NCBI GenBank assembly: GCA_026390245.1
Contig: JAPLGI010000055.1
Coordinates: forward strand, 1 to 15,889
Direction of reading: 5' to 3'
Length of the DNA: 15,889 nucleotides
Origin: Caldisericota bacterium
GTDB taxonomy: Bacteria > Caldisericota > Caldisericia > Cryosericales > Cryosericaceae
The notes under the pieces were generated by a model. That model was not told the DNA's origin. It was given only the letters and a program-made list of their open reading frames with translations, and searched no databases. Of the stretch, positions 4,648-12,494 are shown piece by piece (position 1 is the first letter of the stretch; every line of letters begins with the position of its first letter). The translations under genes and the position numbers were made by a program.

Positions 4648-5694
4648 CTAATGTTTCAGGTACGAGTCGAGGAAGTCCAGGACCAGTTCAAGGTTGTCTG
4701 CCGTCTCAAACTGCGTTCCGCCGTGACCTGCCCCCTCGATCAGCTTGATGGTTACTTTCCCATCACCGAGAACCTTGGTGAGAGCGGCAGCGAAGTTGAC
4801 CGATTGCTGGGTAGGAACATTGCCGTCAAGCGTGCCATGCTCGATGAAGAATGCAGGATCGTCCGCCGTGATGTACGTTGTCGGGTCTGCCGCCTTCACC
4901 AGCTCGGGAATTGTGGCCAGAGCACCTCCAAGCAGCCTGGATTCAGGTGAGTCAGCGCCGGAGTGGGTCTGCACATTCGAGATCTTGGACGCGATGCCAC
5001 TGGCAGTGTTCTCAGCATCCATCGCACCGAAGTCGGTCGGGCCAAACCAGTCAACGACGGCCTGCACTCTGCTGGACTGATCAGCATTGCCCAGGCTCAT
5101 GTCTTCGACCTTGGCGACGTCGCCCGTTGTACCAAGCATCGACGCAATATTGCCCCCTGCAGAGCCGCCCCAGGCGGCGATGTTGTCAGGATCAAGCTTG
5201 TATGTCGCCGCATTTGCTTTGACGAAGCGAACAGCCGCCTTGGCGTCATTGATCTGTGCCGGCCAAAGAGCTTCGCCGCTGAGACGGTAGTTGATTGACA
5301 CGACCGCATATCCGCGTGCAATGGCGCTCATCTGAGAATTCATCTCGCTGGAGGCCTTGTCACCCATCATGAACGCGCCGCCATGGATTGCCACGATGAC
5401 CGGGAAGGGACCATTACCGGACGGGAGATAGATGTCAAGCTTCTGGGCAGACGAGATCGACGCGTAGGCGACGTCCAGCCATTGCTGAGCGACGCCGGTC
5501 GTCGTGATGGAACCGCCAGAGCCACCCATGCCACCTGCGGGCTTTCCGGCGGGCAGCGTCGATGTCGACGACGGGGTCGATGAGTCGGTGGTACTGCCTG
5601 TCCCTGTGGTCGACGATGCACATCCTGTAACCAGGATGGCCACGAGCGCCACGATGACGAAGATGTTGAGAATCCTTGCCTTGCTGCTCTTCAT
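4648..5694 (-). CDS. Lipoprotein alpha/beta hydrolase, BD-FAE/HSL-type carboxylesterase
   Basis: A 348-residue secreted esterase. The N-terminus has basic residues (Lys2, Lys5, Arg7), a hydrophobic helix (about 8-23) and the lipobox VTGC with Cys25, so it should be lipid-anchored outside the cytoplasmic membrane. A Ser/Thr/Gly-rich linker (26-65) follows. The catalytic domain has the oxyanion motif HGGAF (104-108), the nucleophile elbow GGSAGG with Ser178, a probable acid in EHGTLDGNVP (Asp290) and His324 in GAGHGG, a complete triad. This is typical of the esterase/lipase group that includes feruloyl- and acetyl-esterase-like proteins; the natural ester is unknown. ATG 5692-5694 has a GGAGGAACG ribosome site; an upstream in-frame ATG at 5715 does not. 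It follows rlmH by 111 bases on the same strand and ends in two hairpins. Confidence 0.87.
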   Translation of the reverse strand: MKSSKARILNIFVIVALVAILVTGCASSTTGTGSTTDSSTPSSTSTLPAGKPAGGMGGSGGSITTTGVAQQWLDVAYASISSAQKLDIYLPSGNGPFPVIVAIHGGAFMMGDKASSEMNSQMSAIARGYAVVSINYRLSGEALWPAQINDAKAAVRFVKANAATYKLDPDNIAAWGGSAGGNIASMLGTTGDVAKVEDMSLGNADQSSRVQAVVDWFGPTDFGAMDAENTASGIASKISNVQTHSGADSPESRLLGGALATIPELVKAADPTTYITADDPAFFIEHGTLDGNVPTQQSVNFAAALTKVLGDGKVTIKLIEGAGHGGTQFETADNLELVLDFLDSYLKH

Positions 5695-5805
5695 GAACGT
5701 TCCTCCAGTAGTCAAATAGGGCGCGTCGATGTTACTCTGGCTGCCATACTATGAATACGGAACTGCTTGCACATTTGGTGCACGAGCGTCACCGCATTTC
5801 TTTCA

Positions 5806-6267
5806 CTACTTGTCGTAGGGCTCCCCTTTGAGAATCGAGAAGGCCCGGTAGAGCTGCTCCAGCAGGATGACGCGCGCCAGCTCATGGGGCAGGGTCAACT
5901 TGCCAAATGACAGGATGCTCGTGCCGGGCGAGAGGGGACGGACTCCGACGTTCTGTTCGATGTACGTCTGCAGAGACGGGTTGAACCCCTCGGCGCCGCC
6001 AATGAAGAACGACAGCTTGCGTGTCCCCATGTTCATGAGGTCCTGCAGGCGCTCGGACAGCTCGTGCGATGTGATCTCTTGGCCGCGGGGATCGAGAAGG
6101 ACACGAGCGCCCTCTTCAAACCGCGCATAGTTGGCAAGCTGACGTGAAGCGACATCGACGACGCTCACCTCGCAGTAGTGCTCGAGGCGACGGCAGTACT
6201 CATCCTGTGCCATCTTGTTGTAGGGTTTCTTGAGACCGCCGCCCTGCGCGCACACCATGATCTTCAT
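5806..6267 (-). CDS. rlmH: 23S rRNA (pseudouridine1915-N3)-methyltransferase RlmH
   Basis: A 153-residue protein, the normal family length (about 155). RlmH is a SPOUT (trefoil-knot) enzyme that methylates pseudouridine 1915 in helix 69 of 23S rRNA using S-adenosylmethionine. The start MKIMVCAQGGGLKKPY matches the family's first strand. The SAM-binding knot shows FFIGGAEGFNPS (about 99-110) and LSFGKLTLPHELARV, then LLEQLYRAFSILKGEPY. The tail ends YDK, whereas the family normally ends YHR or YHK; a single base (CAC to GAC) would explain this. The longest frame begins at 6318, but ATG 6265-6267 matches family N-termini and is preceded six bases upstream by TATACT, giving a leaderless message. 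In Staphylococcus this gene (orfX) lies close to oriC. Confidence 0.93.
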   Translation of the reverse strand: MKIMVCAQGGGLKKPYNKMAQDEYCRRLEHYCEVSVVDVASRQLANYARFEEGARVLLDPRGQEITSHELSERLQDLMNMGTRKLSFFIGGAEGFNPSLQTYIEQNVGVRPLSPGTSILSFGKLTLPHELARVILLEQLYRAFSILKGEPYDK

Positions 6268-6273
6268 GCGGTC

Positions 6274-6301
6274 AGTATAGCGGCTGCGTTTCCCCGGACA
6301 A
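6274..6301 (-). promoter_or_regulatory. Leaderless promoter of rlmH (TTGTCC-N16-TATACT)
   Basis: The -35 TTGTCC (6296-6301) and -10 TATACT (6274-6279) are 16 bases apart; the -10 ends six bases before the rlmH ATG. There is no Shine-Dalgarno sequence. TATACTGA-N4-ATG is the same arrangement as before the 2H phosphoesterase gene. Confidence 0.6.
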
Positions 6302-6350
6302 GGACTGGATTTCCGCATGTGCCAGGGTGATGGGCTGGAATAAAGGGCTT

Positions 6351-7841
6351 CTATTGGCTGGTGACGCGCCCCTTGCCATGTCGCTTTGATTGATACAGGC
6401 GGTCGTCAGCCAGCTTGACGAGGTCCTCTGACGCGGAATCGCTGAAATAGTTGGCGATGCCGGCTGAGAAGGTGACCCGTCCCATCGTCGTGATGAGTTC
6501 GGGGCACATGACGTTCTGAATCCTTGTAACCAGCTGTTCCGCCCCATCGCGCGTCGTCTCCGGCAACAAAAGCAGGAACTCGTCGCCGCCGTAGCGGTAA
6601 ATGAAATCGGAGGTACGGACGACCTTGCGAATGCAGGCCGCGAAGACGCGAAGCAGGCGGTCCCCTTCTTTGTGACCTAGACCGTCGTTGACAGCCTTGA
6701 AGTCGTCCAGGTCGAGCATCGCCAGGCTCACATCACGATGGTAGCGAGCCGCGCGCTGCAGTTCTCGTGGGACCATTTCGTCCATCATGCGGTGGTTGAA
6801 GAACCCAGTCAATCCATCGCGCGTGGCCTGCTCATGCAGCTGTGTCGTTTTCTGCTGGTTGTCGATGAGCAAGGCAAGCCCCGAGATGAACGGCGTAAGC
6901 AGACGGATGTCGGACCGTGTGAATGCCGCAGTTTCGTGGGATTCCAGATTGAGCACGCCAACACAGTGTCCGTCGGAAAGCAGCGGGATCGCCAGCTCAG
7001 AGAGCGCGGGCCACAATCCCTCGACAAACTCGGCACAGCGCCTCGTGTCACGGATCAGAACGGGCTTTGACGACAGCAATGCCCGCACCGTCACCCCCTT
7101 GCGACCGTGCACATCCATCTCCATTCCGGCAATTGCTATCTCACGTCCACGAGTCGCAGTAAGTGCCAGAACCTCGCGCTGGGGGTCATACACAAAGACG
7201 GCGGCATGTTCGTATCCCAGGATGCGTCCAATGCGCTCGAGTACGTGGTCTATTCGTGCCTGCAGCCCCTGTTCATCGGTCGCTTCCGCACCGGCGACCG
7301 CCATCTCATAGAGGACATCCATCTGGTGGTTCCGCCTGGCCAGCTCTCGTGCTTCCTCGTAGCGCAGGATAAGGAGTGCAATGGTGTTCACCACCGGTTC
7401 GATGTCAGCGACTACTCCAGGATTGATGCGCTGCCTAATGGTCTGGATGTTGACCACAGCGATGACATGCCCATGCAGGAGGATGGGGAAGCCCGCCCAG
7501 GAAGCGGTCCTTGCCACCGGTTCGCGCCAGTCGGCATAGGAGCTGAGATCTTCTACGATCACTGGCTTCTTCCCACGGACGAGGTCCACAAGATTCCTGG
7601 GCAGGCCTTCCTGGTTGAAGCTGCGCTCGGCGCTCCGAATGATGGAGGTTGCGATGTTCGCCCAGGCCTCGAATCGCAGCTGCCCTCGCGGACTGATGGT
7701 CATCAAGGTGACACTGCAGGACGGCACGAGATGTGCAATCACCTCAACGGCGCGCTGCACCGCCTTCCGGTGCGACCGTTCCTGCAAGATGCTCTGCAAT
7801 TCGTGCAGCTCGATGACACCCTTGTTGCGTGCCGCGTTCAT
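6351..7841 (-). CDS. Diguanylate cyclase with two GAF sensor domains
   Basis: A 496-residue cytoplasmic signalling protein. A GAF domain covers about 25-160 and a second about 190-330 (HAAVFVYDP, then the closing CVGVLNLESHE at 293-303). The C-terminal GGDEF domain (about 335-496) has RDGLTGFFNHR at its start, DLDDFKAVND (377-386) and an intact active site YRYGGDEF (415-422), so synthesis of cyclic di-GMP is expected. An RxxD inhibitory I-site (Arg409 to Asp412) lies five residues before GGDEF, implying product feedback. No membrane segment is seen, so the GAF domains likely sense a small molecule or redox state inside the cell. I chose ATG 7839-7841; the longer frame would run through the stop of the aldolase gene. 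No clear ribosome site precedes it; it starts 44 bases after the aldolase stop, probably on the same transcript. Confidence 0.88.
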   Translation of the reverse strand: MNAARNKGVIELHELQSILQERSHRKAVQRAVEVIAHLVPSCSVTLMTISPRGQLRFEAWANIATSIIRSAERSFNQEGLPRNLVDLVRGKKPVIVEDLSSYADWREPVARTASWAGFPILLHGHVIAVVNIQTIRQRINPGVVADIEPVVNTIALLILRYEEARELARRNHQMDVLYEMAVAGAEATDEQGLQARIDHVLERIGRILGYEHAAVFVYDPQREVLALTATRGREIAIAGMEMDVHGRKGVTVRALLSSKPVLIRDTRRCAEFVEGLWPALSELAIPLLSDGHCVGVLNLESHETAAFTRSDIRLLTPFISGLALLIDNQQKTTQLHEQATRDGLTGFFNHRMMDEMVPRELQRAARYHRDVSLAMLDLDDFKAVNDGLGHKEGDRLLRVFAACIRKVVRTSDFIYRYGGDEFLLLLPETTRDGAEQLVTRIQNVMCPELITTMGRVTFSAGIANYFSDSASEDLVKLADDRLYQSKRHGKGRVTSQ

Positions 7842-7885
7842 ATCTATGCCATCGTAGCAGTCATCAGGGGATTTTTCAATCCTGC

Positions 7886-8515
7886 TTACTCCTCGCGCTT
7901 CAACCCGAAGTTGTCGACGAAGAACTCCATGTCCGCAGAGGTAATGTGATGAACACCACCGAGCATTGTTGCATATACGACTGACATGCATGTCTGTTCG
8001 AGAAGCTCCATCCTGTTGTAGGCTTCCTCCAGGTCGGCGCCGACGGTGATGACTCCGTGGTTCGCCATGAACGCCGCATTGCGATGAGCAAGGCCCTGGG
8101 CCACTTCGCGGGCCAGCTCAATCGTCGATGGCGTCACGTACGGCAGACAGGGGACGCGTCCCAGCAGAATGCTGCACTCTGGCAGGATGTCGTCTGGCAG
8201 GTCCTGGTGCGCCAGCGCAAAGGCGACGGCAAACGGCGGATGGGCATGAACAATGGCCTGGACGTCCGGACGCAACTTATAGATCTCGTAGTGCATCTTG
8301 CCTTCCGACGACGGCTTGCCATTTCCCAGCAGCTTGTTGCCGTCGATGTCCACGACAACCAGGTTGTTCACGTTCATGAACCCCTTGTTGATTCCGGACT
8401 CCGTGATCGTAATCTCGTCCCCATGCCGAAAGCTCACGTTGCCACCCAGTGCCGCGTTCATGTTCCGGTCATACAGCCTCTTGGCTATCTCAACCAGCTT
8501 GGTTGCAGTCTCCAT
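7886..8515 (-). CDS. Class II aldolase, L-fuculose-phosphate aldolase-like
   Basis: A 209-residue class II aldolase/adducin-family protein, the usual size of bacterial FucA-type enzymes. Zinc ligands are His90 and His92 in IVHAHPP and His153 in MANHGV; the catalytic acid is Glu71 in PSSEGKMH. These align with Glu73, His92, His94 and His155 of L-fuculose-1-phosphate aldolase with a constant offset of two. The phosphate-binding elements GGNVSFR (24-30) and TESG (38-41) are present. Members cleave or form sugar phosphates giving dihydroxyacetone phosphate plus an aldehyde, or act on related 5-carbon substrates such as methylthioribulose phosphate, so the substrate stays open. The ATG has a strong GGAGG site. 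The gene diverges from the asparaginase gene and lies upstream of the diguanylate cyclase; no sugar kinase or isomerase is nearby. Confidence 0.87.
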   Translation of the reverse strand: METATKLVEIAKRLYDRNMNAALGGNVSFRHGDEITITESGINKGFMNVNNLVVVDIDGNKLLGNGKPSSEGKMHYEIYKLRPDVQAIVHAHPPFAVAFALAHQDLPDDILPECSILLGRVPCLPYVTPSTIELAREVAQGLAHRNAAFMANHGVITVGADLEEAYNRMELLEQTCMSVVYATMLGGVHHITSADMEFFVDNFGLKREE

Positions 8516-8585
8516 TGGTACCTCCAGGTATCTTCCCGGCCCGCAGACTCGTGTGTCGCTTCCAAGGCCGAATTGTCAATGATTG

Positions 8586-8615
8586 AGTATACCATGTACT
8601 TGGAAGGTATGTCAT
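8586..8615 (-). promoter_or_regulatory. Promoter of the aldolase gene (ATGACA-N18-TATACT)
   Basis: The -35 ATGACA (8610-8615) and -10 TATACT (8586-8591) have an 18-base spacer. The predicted leader is about 60 bases. It sits in the 121-base divergent gap shared with the asparaginase gene. Confidence 0.45.
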
Positions 8616-8636
8616 CGTGCTCAGTGCGGAGGCGCT

Positions 8637-9554
8637 ATGTACTCGATCATCGTTCATGGTGGTGTCGGCGCAGTCCCTCACGACAAGGAAGAAGCTGCCG
8701 TCGCCGGGGTTCGCGAGGCTGTCAGTGCCGGGAGTGACGTTCTTGAGAACGGTGGGGCCTCGCTGGACGCCGTGGAAACTGCTATCAGGGTCCTGGAGGA
8801 CAATCCGCTCTTCAACTCCGGCACCGGATCGGTGTTGACCTTCGACGGGGAGGTCGAGATGGATGCAGCTGTCGCCTATGGCCCCGCACTTGGGTTCGGT
8901 GCCATCGCCGGCATCAGGAACATCCAGCATCCAATCTCGCTCGCGCGCATGGTCATGGAGAAAACGGACCACGTGCTCATTCAGGGAGGCGGCGCACAGG
9001 AGTTCGCCCGCATGATGGGCATTGCTCCCCACAATCCGGTTACCGAGGAACGACGTGCCCAATGGCGCGAGTACCGCGAGAAGTTTCTGCGTGGCGACGC
9101 CGGTGACTGGCCCAAGCTCAAGGCTCTCATGAAAGAACACCCGGAGTTCATGCACGGCACCGTCGGAGCCGTCGCTGTGGATGACAGGGGTGAGGTGACC
9201 GCAGGCACATCCACGGGCGGGGTCTTCCTCAAGCTCCTGGGACGCGTGGGCGACACACCCCTGCCCGGCGCGGGAACATACGCCACGAAGTTCGGCGGCG
9301 CCTCGTCGACCGGACTGGGCGAGAGCATGATGCGCACCCTGATCACCAAGACCGCCTGCGATTTCATGCGCATGGGGCTCGACGCCCAGGGTGCCGCCTC
9401 TGGCGCCGTGAACATGCTCAGCAACATGCTGGGGACCGAGGCGGGGATCATCGTCGTCGACAGCCAGGGCGGCGTCGGTTTCGCCCAGAACACGGCTCAG
9501 ATGGCCCATACGTACTTCAAACAGGGAATGACTGAGCCTGTCGCGGGGCTGTAA
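8637..9554 (+). CDS. Isoaspartyl peptidase / plant-type L-asparaginase (Ntn hydrolase)
   Basis: A 305-residue N-terminal-nucleophile hydrolase of the family that splits isoaspartyl dipeptides and asparagine; made as a precursor that cuts itself into two subunits. The alpha part opens MYSIIVHGGVGAV and includes NPLFNSGTGSVLTFDG (56-71). The cleavage site is Gly174-Thr175 in HGTVGAVAVD, freeing Thr175 as nucleophile. The beta part has TAGTSTGG (188-195), substrate-binding GRVGDTPLPGAGTYA (202-216, with Arg203 and Asp206) and TGLGE (225-229). All key residues are intact. The frame opens at 8583, but ATG 8637 is preceded by GCGGAGGCG and starts exactly as family members do. It likely salvages damaged or dietary isoaspartyl peptides in the cytoplasm. 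It stands alone: divergent from the aldolase, 112 bases before the polyferredoxin gene. Confidence 0.9.
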   Translation: MYSIIVHGGVGAVPHDKEEAAVAGVREAVSAGSDVLENGGASLDAVETAIRVLEDNPLFNSGTGSVLTFDGEVEMDAAVAYGPALGFGAIAGIRNIQHPISLARMVMEKTDHVLIQGGGAQEFARMMGIAPHNPVTEERRAQWREYREKFLRGDAGDWPKLKALMKEHPEFMHGTVGAVAVDDRGEVTAGTSTGGVFLKLLGRVGDTPLPGAGTYATKFGGASSTGLGESMMRTLITKTACDFMRMGLDAQGAASGAVNMLSNMLGTEAGIIVVDSQGGVGFAQNTAQMAHTYFKQGMTEPVAGL

Positions 9555-9666
9555 GACCTGCAACACGGCAAGCGCGAGTTTGTCAACGTTCATCGTTTGA
9601 CATCCGTGTACGAATTCCTCCTGTCGTGGTGTATTACAAGTATCTGAACGCTCCAGGAGGAATTAC

Positions 9667-10488
9667 ATGATACGTCAGCGACCAGGCAAGCGGCCGAAGG
9701 CCCAGAAAGCGCGGTTTTGGATTGGTGCCATCTTTTTCGTGTGGGCCACCGTCGCAGGAGTTTCTCACTTCTTGACCGAGAAAGGTATCACTCTGCCATT
9801 CCGTACTGCCAGTATCGATGCAATCTGCCCTTTTGGGGCACTTGAGACTCTGTATGCCTACCTTAGCAGTGGCACGCTCATCGGCAAGATTCATCCCTCG
9901 AACCTGGTAATGGGGCTCGGCCTCACCCTTGCGACTCTAGTTGGAGGAGCCTTCTTCTGTGGTTGGATCTGTCCGTTCGGCACACTTCAGGAGTGGGCGG
10001 GCAGACTGGGGCGCCGCATGCTGGGGCGCCAATACAACTATGTGATTCCACAAAGAGCCGACCGTGCCCTGCAGTACCTGCGCTACGTCGTTGCGGTATT
10101 CTTCTTGGCTTGGACCTGGGCAGCGTCCAGCCTCGTCTTTGCACAATATGATCCATGGCGCGCATTCCTGAGCCTGGCCGGTGGAGAAATCGCTGTCGGC
10201 GGCATCATCGCGCTCGTTATCAGCCTTGTCGGTTCCCTGTTCATCGAGCGATTCTGGTGTCGGTACCTGTGCCCCATGGGCGCGGTCACTGGCCTCCTCG
10301 GCAAGATTTCCATCTTCAAGCCACGACGCAATGCCGCGACCTGCATTTCCTGTCATGCATGTACAAACGCATGCCCTTTCCACATCGACGTCGAGCATGT
10401 CACGCGCGTGACGAGCGCACAGTGCAATCGCTGCCTCGAGTGTGTCGACGCGTGCCCCGTCAAGGACACACTGACAATCGGTTCCTAG
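9667..10488 (+). CDS. NapH/CcoG-like membrane polyferredoxin (4Fe-4S binding)
   Basis: A 273-residue integral membrane iron-sulfur protein. About four helices are predicted: 17-36, 80-98, 138-159 and 174-193. Membrane-adjacent cysteine motifs are CPFG (Cys54), CGWICPFG (Cys98, Cys102) and CRYLCPMG (Cys198, Cys202), the signature of the NapH/NosR/RdxA group. The C-terminus carries two classic 4Fe-4S ferredoxin motifs, CISCHACTNACP (226-237) and CNRCLECVDACP (253-264). Such proteins pass electrons between the quinone pool or cytoplasmic ferredoxin and an extracytoplasmic or membrane oxidoreductase. No nitrate, nitrous-oxide or cytochrome oxidase gene is in the window, so the partner is unknown. 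A strong AGGAGGAATT site precedes the ATG. A short membrane-anchored protein follows ten bases after the stop. Confidence 0.88.
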   Translation: MIRQRPGKRPKAQKARFWIGAIFFVWATVAGVSHFLTEKGITLPFRTASIDAICPFGALETLYAYLSSGTLIGKIHPSNLVMGLGLTLATLVGGAFFCGWICPFGTLQEWAGRLGRRMLGRQYNYVIPQRADRALQYLRYVVAVFFLAWTWAASSLVFAQYDPWRAFLSLAGGEIAVGGIIALVISLVGSLFIERFWCRYLCPMGAVTGLLGKISIFKPRRNAATCISCHACTNACPFHIDVEHVTRVTSAQCNRCLECVDACPVKDTLTIGS

Positions 10489-10498
10489 GAGCCCTCGT

Positions 10499-10705
10499 AT
10501 GAGACTTCGCAACTCTTTTTACATCATCCTTATCCTGACCCTCTTTCTTGCACCTATGGTGGTATCCATGGCATCGGGCACGTGGACGACCGGTGCAGCC
10601 CCACTCAGCCAGAGAGCTGGCACGACCCAGGGATTGAGGCCGTCTTTGCTGGACAAGGACGCACCTGGAGCATGGACGTTCTGCGGTCGGCAGTCTCCAG
10701 CCTGA
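10499..10705 (+). CDS. Small membrane-anchored or secreted protein, unknown function
   Basis: A 68-residue protein. The first half is a signal or anchor: MRLRNS, then a hydrophobic run FYIILILTLFLAPMVV, then VSMASG, which could be a signal-peptidase site. The remainder (TWTTGAAPLSQRAG onward) is polar, has one Cys and shows no motif I know. GGAG lies eight bases before the ATG and the gene starts ten bases after the polyferredoxin stop, so the two are surely co-transcribed. It may be a structural partner of the polyferredoxin, or the 5' remnant of a longer periplasmic protein lost by frameshift; I could not find a convincing continuation in the other frames. Confidence 0.55.
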   Translation: MRLRNSFYIILILTLFLAPMVVSMASGTWTTGAAPLSQRAGTTQGLRPSLLDKDAPGAWTFCGRQSPA

Positions 10706-10773
10706 TAGCCCACTAGCGCACATGCTGCTATCCCGCTACACTGTGGATGTTGTCAGCCTTGGGAGGAACAACG

Positions 10774-11961
10774 ATGAAGACAGGAGAGAACATGGTTGAT
10801 GTTGGCATGTACGCCCAGGAAGCGACGAACTATCGCCACTACCTGCACGCCCATCCAGAACCCTCGTTTGAAGAGCACGCTACCCAGCTGTACATCATTG
10901 ACCGCCTGCAGGCTGTGGGGCTGGACCCGTACCCAATTGCAGGGACCGGGGTCACAGCGACCGTGGCCGGAACCAGCGGTGCTGCAAGCGGCAAAGTCCT
11001 CCTCCTGCGCGCTGATATCGATGCGCTTCGACTGACCGAGGAGACCGGTTTGCCGTTCGCTTCACAGAATCCGGGCGTGATGCACGCCTGCGGCCATGAC
11101 GGCCATACGGCTACGCTGCTTGCGGTTGCGCACTGGCTGGTTGAGCATCAGGGTGAGTTCGGCGGCAAGGTCAAGCTGATTTTCCAGCCTGCCGAGGAAC
11201 TCTCGCCCGGCGGCGCAGAACCATGTGTCCAGGGGGGTATCCTTCGGAGCCCGGACGTCACCTTCGTTTTTGGAATGCACCTGTGGAACAGTCTCCCATT
11301 TGGACAGGTCGGCCTGCGTGCAGGACCCCTCCTGGCAGAAGCCGACCGGTTTGAGTTGACGGTCACCGGCAAGGGAACGCACGCGGCTCAGCCACATCTC
11401 GGCGCAGATCCGATCGTGGCAGCCTCCCATGTGGTCACTGCCATCCAGACGATCGTTTCGCGCGAAACCAATCCACTAGAATCACTTGTGGTAACCATCG
11501 GGACGATTGAGGGCGGCTCCGCATTCAACATCATTCCGCAGGCTGTCCATATGACCGGCACCTTGCGCGCGCTGTCGCGGGAGGCGGCTGAACTCGGTGC
11601 GGTGAGCCTGCGCCGCATTGTCACGCACACGGCGGAGGCTCTTGGGACAAGTGCCACACTCGATTATGAGTTTGGATATCCTCCCGTCATCAATAGTGCC
11701 GAATCCGTGGCGTTCCTGCGCCCCGTCCTCGAACAGGCTGTGGGTGCTGAGAACGTCGTTCTGCCCGAAATCAGCATGGGTGGCGAGGATTTTGCCTACT
11801 ACCTTCAGCAGGTCCCGGGGGCGTTTGTCCTGATGGGAACGAGAAATGACGAAAAAGGTCTCGTAGCGCCACATCACAATCCAAGGTTCACCTTCGACGA
11901 GGATGTCTTTCCCATCGCTATCTCGGTCTTCGTGGCAGTCGTGAGGGCATACCTTTCGTGA
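10774..11961 (+). CDS. M20 family metallo-amidohydrolase (hippurate/IAA-amino acid hydrolase type)
   Basis: A 395-residue M20D-type enzyme that hydrolyses N-acylated amino acids. Family marks in order: HAHPEPSFEE (25-34), LRADIDALRLTEETGLPF (78-95), MHACGHDGHTA (103-113; ligands Cys106 and His108), IFQPAEEL (136-143; catalytic Glu141 and ligand Glu142), FGMHLWNSLPFGQVG (166-180; His169), the dimerisation-lobe motif GKGTHAAQPH (199-208), and near the end MGGEDFAYY (335-343) and PHHNPRF (366-372; the last metal His). All look intact. ATG 10774 has GGGAGGA six bases upstream; a second ATG at 10792 with AGGAGAG is also possible. Its last codons overlap the BioY start by four bases, so it heads a tightly packed cassette. 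The acyl group and amino acid are unknown. Confidence 0.9.
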   Translation: MKTGENMVDVGMYAQEATNYRHYLHAHPEPSFEEHATQLYIIDRLQAVGLDPYPIAGTGVTATVAGTSGAASGKVLLLRADIDALRLTEETGLPFASQNPGVMHACGHDGHTATLLAVAHWLVEHQGEFGGKVKLIFQPAEELSPGGAEPCVQGGILRSPDVTFVFGMHLWNSLPFGQVGLRAGPLLAEADRFELTVTGKGTHAAQPHLGADPIVAASHVVTAIQTIVSRETNPLESLVVTIGTIEGGSAFNIIPQAVHMTGTLRALSREAAELGAVSLRRIVTHTAEALGTSATLDYEFGYPPVINSAESVAFLRPVLEQAVGAENVVLPEISMGGEDFAYYLQQVPGAFVLMGTRNDEKGLVAPHHNPRFTFDEDVFPIAISVFVAVVRAYLS

Positions 11962-12491
11962 AGCTCTCCACGCGCCGGGTTGCACAGCTTGCCGTCATGG
12001 TGGCACTGCTGGTCATCGGCGCCTACGTCAGCATTCCTCTTCGCCCGGTCCCGATCACATTTCAGGATGCCTTCGTCGTGCTGACGCCGCTCCTCTTCGG
12101 CAGCACGGCGTATGTGGCGATCCTCGCCTACCTGCTGCTTGGGCTTGTCGGCCTGCCTGCCTTCACCGGCGGAGCCTCCGGCCTCGTTGCGCTCTCAGGA
12201 CCGACGGGCGGCTTTCTCGTCGGCTTCCTGCTCGCGGCCATTGTGGTTGGATTCCTGGCAGACCACTGGCATTGGAAGTCCTGGTGGCGCGACCTTGTTC
12301 TTGCAGAGGGCTCCCTCATTCTCATCTATGTTCCCGGCGTCCTGTGGCTATGGCACGTTCTCCTGCTGCGAGGAGGTGCCGCCGAAGCGACTCTTCTCGG
12401 GCTTGTCCCGATCCTGGCCCTCGATGTCGCCAAGATGGCCGTCGTCGCCGTCCTTGCGCGTCCCCTCCGTTCAGCCCTGGCTGAGGTGTAA
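11958..12491 (+). CDS. bioY: BioY, biotin-specific substrate-binding component of ECF transporter
   Basis: A 177-residue hydrophobic protein with about six membrane segments. It carries the BioY hallmarks: IPLRPVPITFQDAFVVL near the N-terminus, then GLPAFTGGASGLVALSGPTGGFLVGF in the middle (the biotin-binding stretch), and the C-terminal LALDVAKMAVVAVLARPLR helix. BioY binds biotin in the membrane and works with the energising ECF ATPases and EcfT; none of these is in the window, so it would share modules encoded elsewhere or act alone. The start is GTG 11958, overlapping the amidohydrolase stop as GTGA, so translation is coupled. No biotin synthesis gene or BirA site is visible nearby. Confidence 0.92.
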   Translation: MKLSTRRVAQLAVMVALLVIGAYVSIPLRPVPITFQDAFVVLTPLLFGSTAYVAILAYLLLGLVGLPAFTGGASGLVALSGPTGGFLVGFLLAAIVVGFLADHWHWKSWWRDLVLAEGSLILIYVPGVLWLWHVLLLRGGAAEATLLGLVPILALDVAKMAVVAVLARPLRSALAEV

Positions 12492-12494
12492 CGG

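Noticed and set aside
5768..5782. Inverted repeat TGCAC-N5-GTGCA upstream of the esterase as an operator
   Set aside because: Only five-base arms and no clear promoter next to it; too short to separate from chance.
7107..7949. Plus-strand 280-codon frame opposite the diguanylate cyclase
   Set aside because: The minus strand has GAF and GGDEF motifs in order; the plus frame has none.
7842..7991. 50-codon N-terminal extension of the diguanylate cyclase
   Set aside because: It would overlap the 3' end of the aldolase gene and adds no domain; no ribosome site at 7991.
8490..9593. Minus-strand 367-codon frame opposite the asparaginase
   Set aside because: Antisense to a complete Ntn hydrolase; it also runs over the aldolase start and promoter.
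9597..9602. TTGACA as -35 of a polyferredoxin promoter
   Set aside because: No -10 hexamer at 16-19 bases; TATTAC at 9632 is 29 bases away, so no promoter is claimed.
10737..10742. TACACT as -10 of the amidohydrolase cassette
   Set aside because: No supporting -35; the cassette may have a promoter here but the sequence does not show it.
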